Positions 10,570 to 18,963 of a stretch of DNA of 24,281 nucleotides are shown here, piece by piece. The translations under genes were made by a program, and so were the position numbers. Source of the DNA: Isotricha intestinalis (Eukaryota > Ciliophora > Litostomatea > Vestibuliferida > Isotrichidae); the NCBI GenBank assembly GCA_023807065.1, contig JAJJLU010003923.1, positions 1-24,281 on the forward strand, in the 5' to 3' direction. A model generated the notes under the pieces. That model saw only the letters and a list, made by a program, of their open reading frames with translations, did not search any database and was not told the origin of the DNA. The number at the start of each line of letters is the position of its first letter. Positions within the stretch are counted from its first letter, which is position 1.

Positions 10570-11562
10570 ATTTTGTTATGTATGTTTTAGGCATTTTTAA
10601 TATTTTTAAAATATAGATTTTGTTTTTTTGATTTTGTTTTCTTAATAAATATTTTTTTAATTATATTTATTAAATTTCTTTTAATATTTGAAATTTAAAA
10701 AAATATAAATAACCAAAAATTAAAATTGTTAAATCTAATTTCAATAAATTATTAGTTTTAGATAAAACAGATTTTGTCACTAAAAAAATTAATTTTCATA
10801 AGTAATGTTCATATAATATTATTATTAATAATAATTTTCCCTTTTTTTTTAATTTTTTATTCATTAAAGAAATTTATTATCTTCATCGTTCTAAATTTTC
10901 TGAAAATAAATTAATAAATTCTTTCATTAATTTGAAATTTAATAATATATAATAAATCTTCAAAATAAATATAAAGAACTAGAATAATTAGATTTTCTAT
11001 TGTTATTTAATGAATTGCATCTTATAAAAATTATATTCTATATTTATTCTATAATTTAATATATATTCTAAAGTTATGTTTATTTATTTCTAACAATATT
11101 TATTATCTTTATTTCAAAATTAAAGGTTCAACTTAATTTATAAAAATTATGTTAAATTTATTTAATATAGAAGTAGAAAAAAATATTAATGAAAAAAAAG
11201 CAAAAAAAATATTTTTTATGGATTAAACTCCAAATACATACAATAAATTTTTGTTATATATTAAGAAACTTGGCAGAATTAACTATAATTTGGAAGTAAT
11301 ACTTAAAAATAAAAGTATTGTAAAGTTGAATAAATAAACATCTTCTGATATTTCCCATTATTATTCTGTAATATTAGATTTTATTGAAATTTTTCTATAA
11401 TTTCAATCATAGTAATCTAAAAACTTTATTTATTTATCAAAATTTGAACTTCTATTAATTTTTATGTTTTAAAAATATATATTTGAGAAATGAATATTTT
11501 TAAAAATTTAAAATAAATATATACTTAATTTTAAAAAATATTTATTGTATAATTGTTTAATT
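10570..11562. other. Gene-free region between convergent MORN A and PB1-like genes
   Basis: About 1 kb lies between the stop codons of two convergent genes. No intact gene is seen. The G+C content is very low, apart from 11221-11350, where a weak coding-like frame listed separately occurs. Both flanking genes end here, so the region should hold their 3' untranslated sequences, but I cannot single out a polyadenylation signal because AATAAA-like strings are everywhere. Confidence 0.5.
11149..11400 (+). pseudogene. Possible decayed reading frame with in-frame TAA codons
   Basis: From ATG 11149 one frame reads 25 codons, then TAA at 11224, 36 codons, then TAA at 11335, and 20 codons to a final TAA at 11398. 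The frame never shifts. Its middle part (beginning TPNTYNKFLLYIKKLG) has a more coding-like composition than its surroundings. Both internal stops could be CAA codons changed by C-to-T. No family is recognisable. In DNA this AT-rich, open runs of 36 codons are not rare, so a chance frame is a serious alternative. Confidence 0.25.
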
Positions 11563-12339
11563 TTATTCATTTTTATCTGCATTTTCATTATTTTCTTTTT
11601 TACCACTATCATTATTATCTTTATTAAAAAAAAATCCAATTCCAGGAATTTTATTAACAAAATAAAAAATATTCCAAATACTCTCAACTTTTTTTTTTTC
11701 TTCAGGACTTACAATAATAATATCATTATCATTATTTTCACATTTTTTATCTTCATTATTTTCATTTTTATTATTTTCTTCAATAATATTATATTGTTCT
11801 TTTTCATTATTATTTTCATTATTTTCATTTAATTCACTAACATCTAATTCTTCAAATCCGAAATTATCTTCTATTGATTTAGTTTTAATTTTTGAAATTT
11901 CATTCACAGGATCATATTCTTGTTTATAAATAATTTTTTCTTCCATTCCTTTATTTTCATCCTTTTTAAATTTTATAGATTTATTTATTAAATCACTCAT
12001 ATTTAAATCTTTAATTTCTATTGTGTTTTTTTTTTCATTATAACAAAAACTCTCTCTTATTATTTCAGCAGTTTTTTCATTAAATTCAACTATTATAATA
12101 ATATTATTTTTTGAATTGTAATTTAATAAAGCTTTATATTCATTTTCATTATTAAAAAAACGATATTTTTCTTTTTCTTTAAATTTAAAAGTTAAATTAT
12201 TTAAACAATCTTCTGGAGTTATTTGAAGTTGATTTGAAATTGTTTTTATAAAATCTTTAAAATTCAAAGGAATATTAAATGAATGTCTTTGACCATATAT
12301 ATCTATTGTTATTTTTTTTTTCTTTATCCAGTCTAACAT
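11563..12339 (-). CDS. Protein with probable PB1-like N-terminal domain
   Basis: The protein has 258 residues and is transcribed away from the MORN gene at 12806. Residues about 8-85 (ITIDIYGQRHSFNIP ... YRFFNNENEYKALLN ... IIIIVEF) follow a ubiquitin-like beta-grasp pattern. The basic start, the acidic NENEY stretch before KALL and the final hydrophobic strand recall PB1 domains, which pair head to tail in signalling scaffolds. The rest is acidic, Asn/Glu-rich and probably disordered (about 95-210). A short hydrophobic, aromatic segment near 216-236 (IWNIFYFVNKIPGIGFFF) could be a docking helix or a membrane-contacting segment. A charged tail ends the protein in TAA. The PB1 assignment rests on pattern alone; another ubiquitin-like fold is possible. 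It is certainly a gene, given 258 open codons in this base composition. Confidence 0.85.
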   Translation of the reverse strand: MLDWIKKKKITIDIYGQRHSFNIPLNFKDFIKTISNQLQITPEDCLNNLTFKFKEKEKYRFFNNENEYKALLNYNSKNNIIIIVEFNEKTAEIIRESFCYNEKKNTIEIKDLNMSDLINKSIKFKKDENKGMEEKIIYKQEYDPVNEISKIKTKSIEDNFGFEELDVSELNENNENNNEKEQYNIIEENNKNENNEDKKCENNDNDIIIVSPEEKKKVESIWNIFYFVNKIPGIGFFFNKDNNDSGKKENNENADKNE

Positions 12340-12805
12340 TTTTTAATTTATATTATTTTTTCTTTTATTTTTTTATAACTTTTATTTTATTTTTTTTTAA
12401 TACAATAAAATAAGAAGGAAAATATATCCAAAGAATAAAATAATGTTTTTGATAATTAATAAACATTTGATCGTTTTAAATTTGATATATTTTTCATAAT
12501 TCTTTATTACAAAAAAAATCTAAATGAATTTTCTTATTCTTATATATAATATAAAAATTAAGTTATTTTAATTTTAAATTAAAATTATTTATACTCTTAT
12601 TATTCTATGAAACTAAAGTGATCTTTAATTATAGTTAAAATCATTCGAAATTTCCTCAAATCTTTGTTTTATATATTATATTTTTATTATTATTTAGATT
12701 AATTCAAATTTGTTTTTGGTCTTTAATCGATGATTTTTTATATTAAAACATCCAACTAATTTTTATAATTTTTAATCGCATATTAACTAATAAATAATTA
12801 ATTTA
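12340..12805. promoter_or_regulatory. Divergent intergenic region between PB1-like gene and MORN protein B
   Basis: These 466 bases separate the start codons of two divergently transcribed genes, so promoters and leaders for both must lie here, possibly shared. No TATA box or binding site stands out from the AT background. No gene or RNA is visible. Confidence 0.5.
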
Positions 12806-14314
12806 ATGGGAACTCAAATTAGCAATATTAGTAAAATTTGTTGTTACAAAAATATAAATAACAAAAACTTAGATAATGACAATAGAGTAACATTTTTAAA
12901 TACTACTAAAAAACCTTTTGAAAAAGTTCAATCAATTAATTCAAATATTAATACCAATATATTAAATTCAAATATAAATGCTTTAAACTCAAAATCAAAA
13001 GAAAAATCTCCTAAAGAAGAAAAAATAACAGCTTATTCAACAGCAGCAATAAGTAAAACCGTTTCAAACATTAATTTAAAACAAGTTAATTTAATTAAAA
13101 TTCCTAAAACTTATTTTGATAAAGAAATGATAATTACAAAAGAAGCAATAGATGAAAATATATGTAAAATACAAAGATTATTCCATATTAATTTAATTAA
13201 AAAAAATAAAAAAATATCAGAAAGAGAAGAATCCTTTTTAAAAAATGAAAATTTTATAAGAGCACATAGTGGAATTCCAAATGAAATAACTGAAACAATA
13301 GAAAGTGATATGAAAGTAAGTGAAGAACCAAATTTAAATCATTCATCATATAGACATAATTCAAAAAAAAATATAACAATAAGTAGTTTTCATCAAAAAT
13401 CTTCATCATCATTTTATTCGAAAATAGATTTTATTGATTTATCTACAGAACCAAAAGGTTATTTTTTATATAAGAAAAAGAATTATGATTATATAGGAAA
13501 TAGAGATTCAAAAGGAAAAAAAAAAGGATTTGGAATGATAATATGGAGAGATGGAAGTATAATAAAATCTAATTTTAAAAACTCTAAAATAAATGGTTAT
13601 GGTATTTTCAAAGATAATCAAATTAATAATGGAATTTTTTATGGATTATATAAAGATAATATTCCCAATGGATATGGTTATTATATAAAAGAGAATTTAA
13701 AATTAGAAGGTGATAATTGGGAAAAAAATAATTTAAATGGTATTGGAATGGAAATTTGGAATGATGATAATTTTTATCAAGGAGAAATGTATAAATGTGA
13801 AAAAAATGGAATTGGACTTTATAGATGGCCTGATGGTACATTATGTTTAGGAGAATGGAAAGAAAATAAATTAAATGGTTATGGTATAATGAAATATTCA
13901 GATGATTCAATATATGTAGGTCAATTTAAAAATAATTTAATGGATGGTTATGGTGAATTTTTATGGGGTGATGCTGAATATTATTGTGGTTATTATAATA
14001 AAGGAATTAAAGAAGGTTTTGGTATTTATGTTTGGAATTTTGATAAATTATGCTGTCATGTTGGTTTTTGGGAAAATGGAAGACAAAATGGAGTTGGAAT
14101 TAAAATTATTGAAGGAGTTGAAAAATATGGAGTATTTAAAGATGGAAGAAAAACCAATTCTTTGAATGGTTCTTGGGAAATTGAAGATTATTTGAGAAGT
14201 GAGCAAGTTAAATATAAAAAATTTTTAACCCAAAATATTAAATCTTTAATTAAGTATATTGTTGGTTTGAAGAAAGGAGATATTTTAGTTGAAAATTCAT
14301 TTACTTTAAAATAA
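12806..14314 (+). CDS. MORN-repeat protein B with IQ-like helix and probable N-myristoylation
   Basis: The 502-residue protein starts MGTQISNISKICC, with Gly2 and Ser6 fitting N-myristoylation and Cys12-Cys13 as candidate palmitoylation sites. Residues about 20-115 and 140-215 are Ser/Asn/Lys-rich and probably disordered. An IQ-like helix lies between them at about 119-136 (CKIQRLFHINLIKKNKK). From about residue 226 to 448 there are roughly nine MORN repeats, for example FYQGEMYKCEKNGIGLY and YVGQFKNNLMDGYGEF. After the repeats comes a short helical tail of about 50 residues. The order lipid anchor, IQ-like helix, MORN array is the same as in the gene at 9301, so the two look like diverged paralogues on the same strand, separated by one inverted gene. 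The likely role is a membrane-attached, possibly calmodulin-regulated scaffold; no enzyme domain is present. Confidence 0.93.
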   Translation: MGTQISNISKICCYKNINNKNLDNDNRVTFLNTTKKPFEKVQSINSNINTNILNSNINALNSKSKEKSPKEEKITAYSTAAISKTVSNINLKQVNLIKIPKTYFDKEMIITKEAIDENICKIQRLFHINLIKKNKKISEREESFLKNENFIRAHSGIPNEITETIESDMKVSEEPNLNHSSYRHNSKKNITISSFHQKSSSSFYSKIDFIDLSTEPKGYFLYKKKNYDYIGNRDSKGKKKGFGMIIWRDGSIIKSNFKNSKINGYGIFKDNQINNGIFYGLYKDNIPNGYGYYIKENLKLEGDNWEKNNLNGIGMEIWNDDNFYQGEMYKCEKNGIGLYRWPDGTLCLGEWKENKLNGYGIMKYSDDSIYVGQFKNNLMDGYGEFLWGDAEYYCGYYNKGIKEGFGIYVWNFDKLCCHVGFWENGRQNGVGIKIIEGVEKYGVFKDGRKTNSLNGSWEIEDYLRSEQVKYKKFLTQNIKSLIKYIVGLKKGDILVENSFTLK

Positions 14315-14576
14315 ATTATGTTTATTTGTTTTTTTTAATTATTATTTTTGTTGTATAGATATGTTAAAAGGAATTATATTATATATAAATATTAATTAGA
14401 CCAATTGAGTTGAGTTGAAATTTATCTTTTAAATTAAATCAGATATTAGATAATCAATAAAAATATAAAGAAAGAAATAATCAAAACATTATTTAAATAA
14501 TTAAAAAAATAAATTAAATAATGAATTTAATTAAATTATCAGTTTCCAAAAAAAACTTAAAAAATAATAAATAAAA

Positions 14577-15452
14577 ATGCAACAACCAAATCAACAAGAA
14601 AATCAAGAAAAGAAAAACCGTCGTCAAAAAGAGACTCAAGAAGACCGTTTAGATAAAATAGAAATAAAAGGAAATGAAAAAGCTCGTTTAACATATGTAT
14701 TTAATAAACTTTGTTCCTTAGAAGCAGAACCAAGTTCCGATGAAGATTCAAAGGAAAAATTATACAAGAAAAAAATAGAAGAAAAAGCAAAAGCAAAACA
14801 AATGAAAATTCCAAAATCAAACTTTAAAAGCAAAATAATGGAAAATTCAAAAAAAAAGAAAAAATTTAAAGATGATGATGATGAGAAAAGTGAAGATGAA
14901 GAGAAAGAGAAAAAAAAGAAGAAAAAAAACAGAAAAAAATTTTCAAAGAAAGCATTAAGGAAAGTAATAAGAACATTATGTGATGAATATCCAAAAGATG
15001 ATTTAGATACAATGATATGGGAAGCAGATCAAAATTTAGATGGTTATGTTTCTGAAAAAGAATTTGAAAATTTATATAAAAAATGTGTGAGTGATGAAAA
15101 GCAAGAAGAAGCAAAAAAATTATATTATTTAGTTCAATTTCTGATGTATGATAAAGATGAAAAACACAGTATTACTGTTGAAGATACTTTAGAAATTTTA
15201 TGTGCAAGATATCCTAATAATGTTGATCAAGCTATTGATTCTATTTTTGACGTTGATACTGGAGAAAAAGATGCAAAGGGAAGACCTAAAAAAATTAAGA
15301 AAGAAACTATTAATTATATTGAATATAAAGAAAAAATGCATGGTCTTTCTATGGAAAAAAGGAATGAAATTAGTAATGCTAAGAAAATTTTCTGTGATAA
15401 ACTTAAAGATGAAGCTTTAGAAAATATGAAAAATAAAAAATATGCAAGTTAA
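14577..15452 (+). CDS. EF-hand protein, possibly outer-dynein-arm docking complex DC3-like
   Basis: This 291-residue, highly charged protein has a Lys/Glu/Asp-rich N-terminal half to about residue 125. A calcium-binding module follows. EF-hand loop 1 at 151-162 (DQNLDGYVSEKE) is canonical, with Asp, Asn, Asp, Gly and a final Glu in the ligand positions. A second loop at 192-203 (DKDEKHSITVED) lacks the usual ligand at position 5 and is degenerate. A third region near 225-255 (FDVDTGEKD ... NYIEY) resembles an EF-hand with an expanded loop. From memory, the pattern of a helix ending YYLVQFLMYDKDE after the first EF-hand resembles the DC3 subunit of the outer dynein arm docking complex and its protist relatives; this is a tentative match. 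A generic EF-hand protein is the alternative. It sits head to tail with the E2 gene, 79 bases downstream. Confidence 0.88.
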   Translation: MQQPNQQENQEKKNRRQKETQEDRLDKIEIKGNEKARLTYVFNKLCSLEAEPSSDEDSKEKLYKKKIEEKAKAKQMKIPKSNFKSKIMENSKKKKKFKDDDDEKSEDEEKEKKKKKKNRKKFSKKALRKVIRTLCDEYPKDDLDTMIWEADQNLDGYVSEKEFENLYKKCVSDEKQEEAKKLYYLVQFLMYDKDEKHSITVEDTLEILCARYPNNVDQAIDSIFDVDTGEKDAKGRPKKIKKETINYIEYKEKMHGLSMEKRNEISNAKKIFCDKLKDEALENMKNKKYAS

Positions 15453-15531
15453 GCTATTAAAAAAACAATTTTATTATTTTTATTTGAAGAAATTGAATTT
15501 TTTTTAAAAAATTTATTAAAAAAAAAAAAAA

Positions 15532-16038
15532 ATGAATTCTAAATTTTCAAGAGAAATTTTAAAAAAGCAGCTTCAAGAATGTATGCGTCAAACAGACTTA
15601 GGATTTTCAGTAGGTTTGATAGATGAAAATGATATATATAAATGGACAGTATGTTTCACAGGACCAGAAGACACAATATATGAAGGGGGATTCTTTAAAG
15701 CAATTCTTACTTTCCCAGAAGACTTTCCTCAAAATCCTCCAGAAATGAAATTTATCACTCAAATGTGGCATCCAAATATATATAAAGATGGGAAAGTTTG
15801 TATTTCTATTTTACATCCTCCTGGAGTTGATAATATGAATGAATTAGAAAAAGCTGAAGAAAGATGGAGACCTGTTTTAGGAGTTGAACAAATTTTAATT
15901 TCTGTTATTTCTATGCTTAATGAACCTAATTGTAATTCTCCTGCTAATGTTGATGCCAGTGTTATGTTTAGGAAAAATAGGAAGGAATATGAAAAAAAAG
16001 TTAAACAATTAGTTATTAAGTCTATGGATGATTATTAA
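15532..16038 (+). CDS. Ubiquitin-conjugating enzyme E2, UBC7/UBE2G family
   Basis: This E2 enzyme accepts ubiquitin from E1 as a thioester and passes it, with an E3, to substrates; UBC7/UBE2G members usually make Lys48 chains and serve ER-associated degradation. The 168 residues form one complete UBC fold. The HPN motif is at 80-82, followed by the catalytic Cys90 in GKVCISILHPPG. Next is the acidic insertion typical of this family and of CDC34 (about 99-112, GVDNMNELEKAEERW), then RPV and the conserved NEPNCNSPANVDA stretch. No C-terminal extension or membrane anchor is present, so ER recruitment would need a partner. Its ATG directly follows a run of 14 A residues. The gene is a complete single exon ending in TAA, and the sequence is strongly conserved compared with its neighbours. 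Confidence 0.97.
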   Translation: MNSKFSREILKKQLQECMRQTDLGFSVGLIDENDIYKWTVCFTGPEDTIYEGGFFKAILTFPEDFPQNPPEMKFITQMWHPNIYKDGKVCISILHPPGVDNMNELEKAEERWRPVLGVEQILISVISMLNEPNCNSPANVDASVMFRKNRKEYEKKVKQLVIKSMDDY

Positions 16039-16302
16039 TTTTTTTATTTTAAAGTTTTTCAAAGTCTTTATTTATTCTTTTCAATTTATTTTTTGTCTTT
16101 TGAATGTTATATTTTTTTCAATTTATATTTTTATAATATTAAAAGTTTTAAAATATCTTATTTTAATTAATGTCAAAACATTATTGATATATTTACACTC
16201 TTTTTTAATTATTTAATCTTTAATTCCTAAATTAGAATAAATAGTTATAATATATACTTTAAAACAAATAAAAAATATTATTTTAAACATCCATCAAATA
16301 AA

Positions 16303-17511
16303 ATGGGAAATGAATTCTGTTGTGGTGGAAATTTAAGAAGACTTCAATATGCAATATTAATTAATATGGATGATGATAAAACAATAACAAACGAAAAATA
16401 TAATAAATATTTTAAAACAAATAATTCAATAGAAGGAGTAAAAGAAATTATAAAAAATAATGAATTTTACATTAATGGTTTTCCCATTCCAGGAACTGAG
16501 GAAGAATTTTTAAGGAAAACTCCAGAAGGTTTTGAAATAAATAAAAAAAAATGGTTGACTAAAGTAAACAGAGAATATATTGTAAATAGGCAAAAAGAGA
16601 AATTTAAAAATTATGATGATGCTACTTTTAAATTAGCAACTTCATTTAATTCAGGATTAGAAATTAGATTATTTGATTTAGATGAAGATAATTATACAGA
16701 TCATATAGAATTATATTATGTAGAAGCAGTGATAATAAATGAAATAAAAACAAATAATGATGGAACTTTAACTATATATAAAAGTAATATAAATGAAAAT
16801 GATTTATGGGAAAATGATGGTAAAATATATGATGGAGACAATTTTACTAAACAATCAAAGGAAAAAATATATGATTATAATTTTAATAAAAATATAAAAA
16901 AAGGTGATTTAGCTTTATTTTCATTTCGTCCTGAAGGTTGGATAATAGAAAAAGGAAAAGTAATAAAAGGAATATTAATCGATGGTTCAGATCATGAATT
17001 TTATCAAATTGGAGCTTTAAAATTTCAAGATGCAATGAGATTTTCAAGAGATAATATAATAATATCGAATAGATGTGGTGAATATTATAATGTACATAAA
17101 TATTTTAATTTTTTAAATAATAATGAAGGTTTAAATGTTAATTTATGGTTTATAAATTCATATGATGAAAATAGATTTGGTGCACCATGTGCTTTTACAA
17201 GTGGACAAAATGCAAAAAAATTTTTAGCAAAAGCTATTGATTTGAGTAAAGAAAAATTAAATTCTGTTGTTGTTTCTGATGATGGTAATGTTGAGAAAGG
17301 CATTAAATATGTTAATCAAATTGATTATGATTCTTTTGAAAAAGCTATTTTAAGAGCTGAAAATGTTTTTAATAGATATTTAAGTAATGAAGTTATTGAT
17401 TTTAATTTATATTTGTTATATTTTGCTAATGCAGGAAGTAATAATGATATTGGTGCAAAGTTTGCTGGATTTAATTATGAAGGTTTTGATAATCAAATTA
17501 AGGTTAATTAA
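16303..17511 (+). CDS. Unrecognised protein with MG-CC lipid-anchor-like N-terminus
   Basis: I do not recognise the family of this 402-residue protein. It begins MGNEFCCGGNLRR: Gly2 with Cys6-Cys7 and then a basic patch suggests myristoylation plus palmitoylation, although Cys at position 6 is less usual than Ser or Thr. The rest looks globular and soluble, with a balanced composition rather than Asn runs and no transmembrane segment. Notable stretches are NGFPIPGTEEEFLRKTP near 60-80, a Asp-rich FDLDEDNYTDHIELYYVEA region near 125-145, KKGDLALFSFRPEGWIIEKG near 200-220, and NRFGAPCAFTSGQNAKKFLA near 288-308. No classical catalytic motif can be named. The leader and start share 15 identical bases with the MORN gene at 9301. 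It converges with a small gene on the other strand, with 72 bases between the stops. Confidence 0.88.
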   Translation: MGNEFCCGGNLRRLQYAILINMDDDKTITNEKYNKYFKTNNSIEGVKEIIKNNEFYINGFPIPGTEEEFLRKTPEGFEINKKKWLTKVNREYIVNRQKEKFKNYDDATFKLATSFNSGLEIRLFDLDEDNYTDHIELYYVEAVIINEIKTNNDGTLTIYKSNINENDLWENDGKIYDGDNFTKQSKEKIYDYNFNKNIKKGDLALFSFRPEGWIIEKGKVIKGILIDGSDHEFYQIGALKFQDAMRFSRDNIIISNRCGEYYNVHKYFNFLNNNEGLNVNLWFINSYDENRFGAPCAFTSGQNAKKFLAKAIDLSKEKLNSVVVSDDGNVEKGIKYVNQIDYDSFEKAILRAENVFNRYLSNEVIDFNLYLLYFANAGSNNDIGAKFAGFNYEGFDNQIKVN

Positions 17512-17583
17512 ATATTTGAAAGTTATTTTAGGATTTTTATTTAAAAATTGTTTATTTTTTAAATATAATTTTTTTAGGAAACT

Positions 17584-18090
17584 TTATAGTTTATTTTTAT
17601 TTAAATTTTCTAAAATTTTGGTATATTTTTTAAATAAATTTAAACATCTTTCTTTTAAATTGTCTAAGTTTTGATTTGTTTTTATTTTTTTATAACTTTT
17701 ACATGAACTTATATTATCAGTGATATTTATTGTAGAATCTGATGTAATATTTGAACTTATTTTATCACCTTGAGTATAATAATTGTATGATTTATTATTT
17801 ACTTTTATCATCTTTTTATTTTTTTTTATACTATTATTTTTAGAAATACTTGAATCAATTCTTGTAGAATTCGAATAAGTAAAAATATGATTTAAAGTTT
17901 TTGCATTATTTTTATTTTTATTCCAAAAATTATTGAATTGAGATGAATAATAATTAGTAATTGGAAAATTAAAATGTAAATAATTATCCTTTTTCATATT
18001 TGGAATCCTAGTAGAATTAGTTTGTCCTTTAATTTTTTTTTTTGAAGATTCGAAATTAATTTTCCTTCTAAATTCATTAAAATTTTTCAT
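17584..18090 (-). CDS. Small Asn/Lys/Ser-rich hypothetical protein
   Basis: An uninterrupted frame of 168 codons on the minus strand ends in TAA like the other genes. A run this long is very unlikely by chance when roughly one codon in ten would be a stop. The protein is basic and dominated by Asn, Lys, Ser, Ile and Thr, so it is probably mostly disordered. The last 30 residues (about 140-168, LDNLKERCLNLFKKYTKILE) could form an amphipathic helix or a short coiled coil. There is no signal peptide, membrane segment or known motif. It converges with the gene at 16303. It could be a fast-evolving gene or a lineage-specific small protein. Confidence 0.6.
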   Translation of the reverse strand: MKNFNEFRRKINFESSKKKIKGQTNSTRIPNMKKDNYLHFNFPITNYYSSQFNNFWNKNKNNAKTLNHIFTYSNSTRIDSSISKNNSIKKNKKMIKVNNKSYNYYTQGDKISSNITSDSTINITDNISSCKSYKKIKTNQNLDNLKERCLNLFKKYTKILENLNKNKL

Positions 18091-18242
18091 TTTTAAATTT
18101 TGTAAAAAAAAATTAAAAACCCAATTAATAAAAAAGAATTGAAAATCATATAAAATAATCCAATAATTAAAAAAAATTAATATTAAATAAATGAATTTTT
18201 AAATAAATAATCAAAAAAAACTAATATATCATTTCTTATTTA

Positions 18243-18602
18243 TTATATCATAAAATCACTGGAACTAGTTTCATCATTTTTAAAATTAAAATATTGCATT
18301 AAATTTTTATAAAATCTTTAAAAACAATATCTTTATAATAATTATTGATCATAAATTCAAAATCTCTTTTTAAAATTTTTCATTGTTAGTTTCATTAATA
18401 ATTTCAATCTAATGCTAGAAAATTATTTTTTAACTCCTCTAAAATAAGTTTTATTATAATTTAATTCTATCATATTATATATTTAAGGGATTTGCTTATT
18501 CAAATTATATTTTTACCATAACTTGTTTTTTTCACTTAATTTTCCTCTTTTTTCATAACAAAGATATTAAACCATATTGTTGATACATTGATATCTTTGG
18601 TG
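18243..18602 (-). pseudogene. Decayed protein-coding remnant
   Basis: One minus-strand frame can be followed for about 119 codons from 18599 down to the terminal TAA at 18243-18245. It is broken by about eight stops, seven of them TAA and one TGA. Coding-like stretches include YLCYEKRGKLSEKNKLW, YNKTYFRGVKK and the end MQYFNFKNDETSSSDFMI. An overlapping frame carries DFEFMINNYYKDIVFKDFIK, so a frameshift is an alternative explanation for part of it. No family is recognised. The stop ratio is what AT-driven decay would give. Chance resemblance in low-complexity DNA remains possible. Confidence 0.35.
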
Positions 18603-18808
18603 AATGTTTAATTTGAACATTAAGATTATATAGCTATTTTTTTTTTATTATTTTTTATTGTAAAATGATTGAATTTAATGGAGAGATTAGATAAATTTTT
18701 GAATTTTATCTTTTTAAACTCACATTAGTTTTTTATTTTTTTAATTTTTTTGAAATATTAAATAATATAATTGAGATATATTTTTAAATATTTTATTAAA
18801 TAATATAT

Positions 18809-18931
18809 TTATTTTTTATTCTTTTTACTTACCTTCATTTGATAATTTGCAAAATAATCCCATCCATTTAAACTATCTTCATCACTATTATAATTATATT
18901 CATATTTTTGAAGATTAATCATAGAATTCAT
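18809..18931 (-). CDS. Possible small ORF or 5' exon ending at a GTAAGT donor
   Basis: From ATG at 18931 the minus strand encodes 40 residues (starting MNSMINLQKYEYNYNSDEDS) before TAA. At codon 33 the sequence reads AAG followed by GTAAGT (18832-18827), a perfect match to the eukaryotic 5' splice-site consensus. After this point the composition changes to plain AT-rich DNA, as if an exon ended there. No downstream exon can be identified with confidence, so this could be the first exon of a spliced gene, part of a decayed gene, or a chance ORF. Confidence 0.25.
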   Translation of the reverse strand: MNSMINLQKYEYNYNSDEDSLNGWDYFANYQMKVSKKNKK

Positions 18932-18963
18932 ATTTTATTTATTCTTTTAAAATCTATTTATAT

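Noticed and set aside
11545..11832. 95-codon + strand ORF rich in Ile and Phe
   Set aside because: It lies antisense to the Asn/Glu-rich tail of the PB1-like gene and is explained by its codon pattern.
13944..14165. 73-codon ORF within MORN protein B and similar frames within MORN A and the EF-hand gene
   Set aside because: They are out-of-frame shadows created by repetitive codons of the real genes.
16028..16216. 62-codon + strand ORF overlapping the E2 stop codon
   Set aside because: It is a T-rich 3' untranslated region giving a Phe/Ile/Leu string; no start context, domain or independent support.
17387..17674. 95-codon + strand ORF across the convergent gene ends
   Set aside because: It runs out of frame through the end of the gene at 16303 and antisense to the gene at 17584; the peptide is low-complexity Leu/Phe/Lys.
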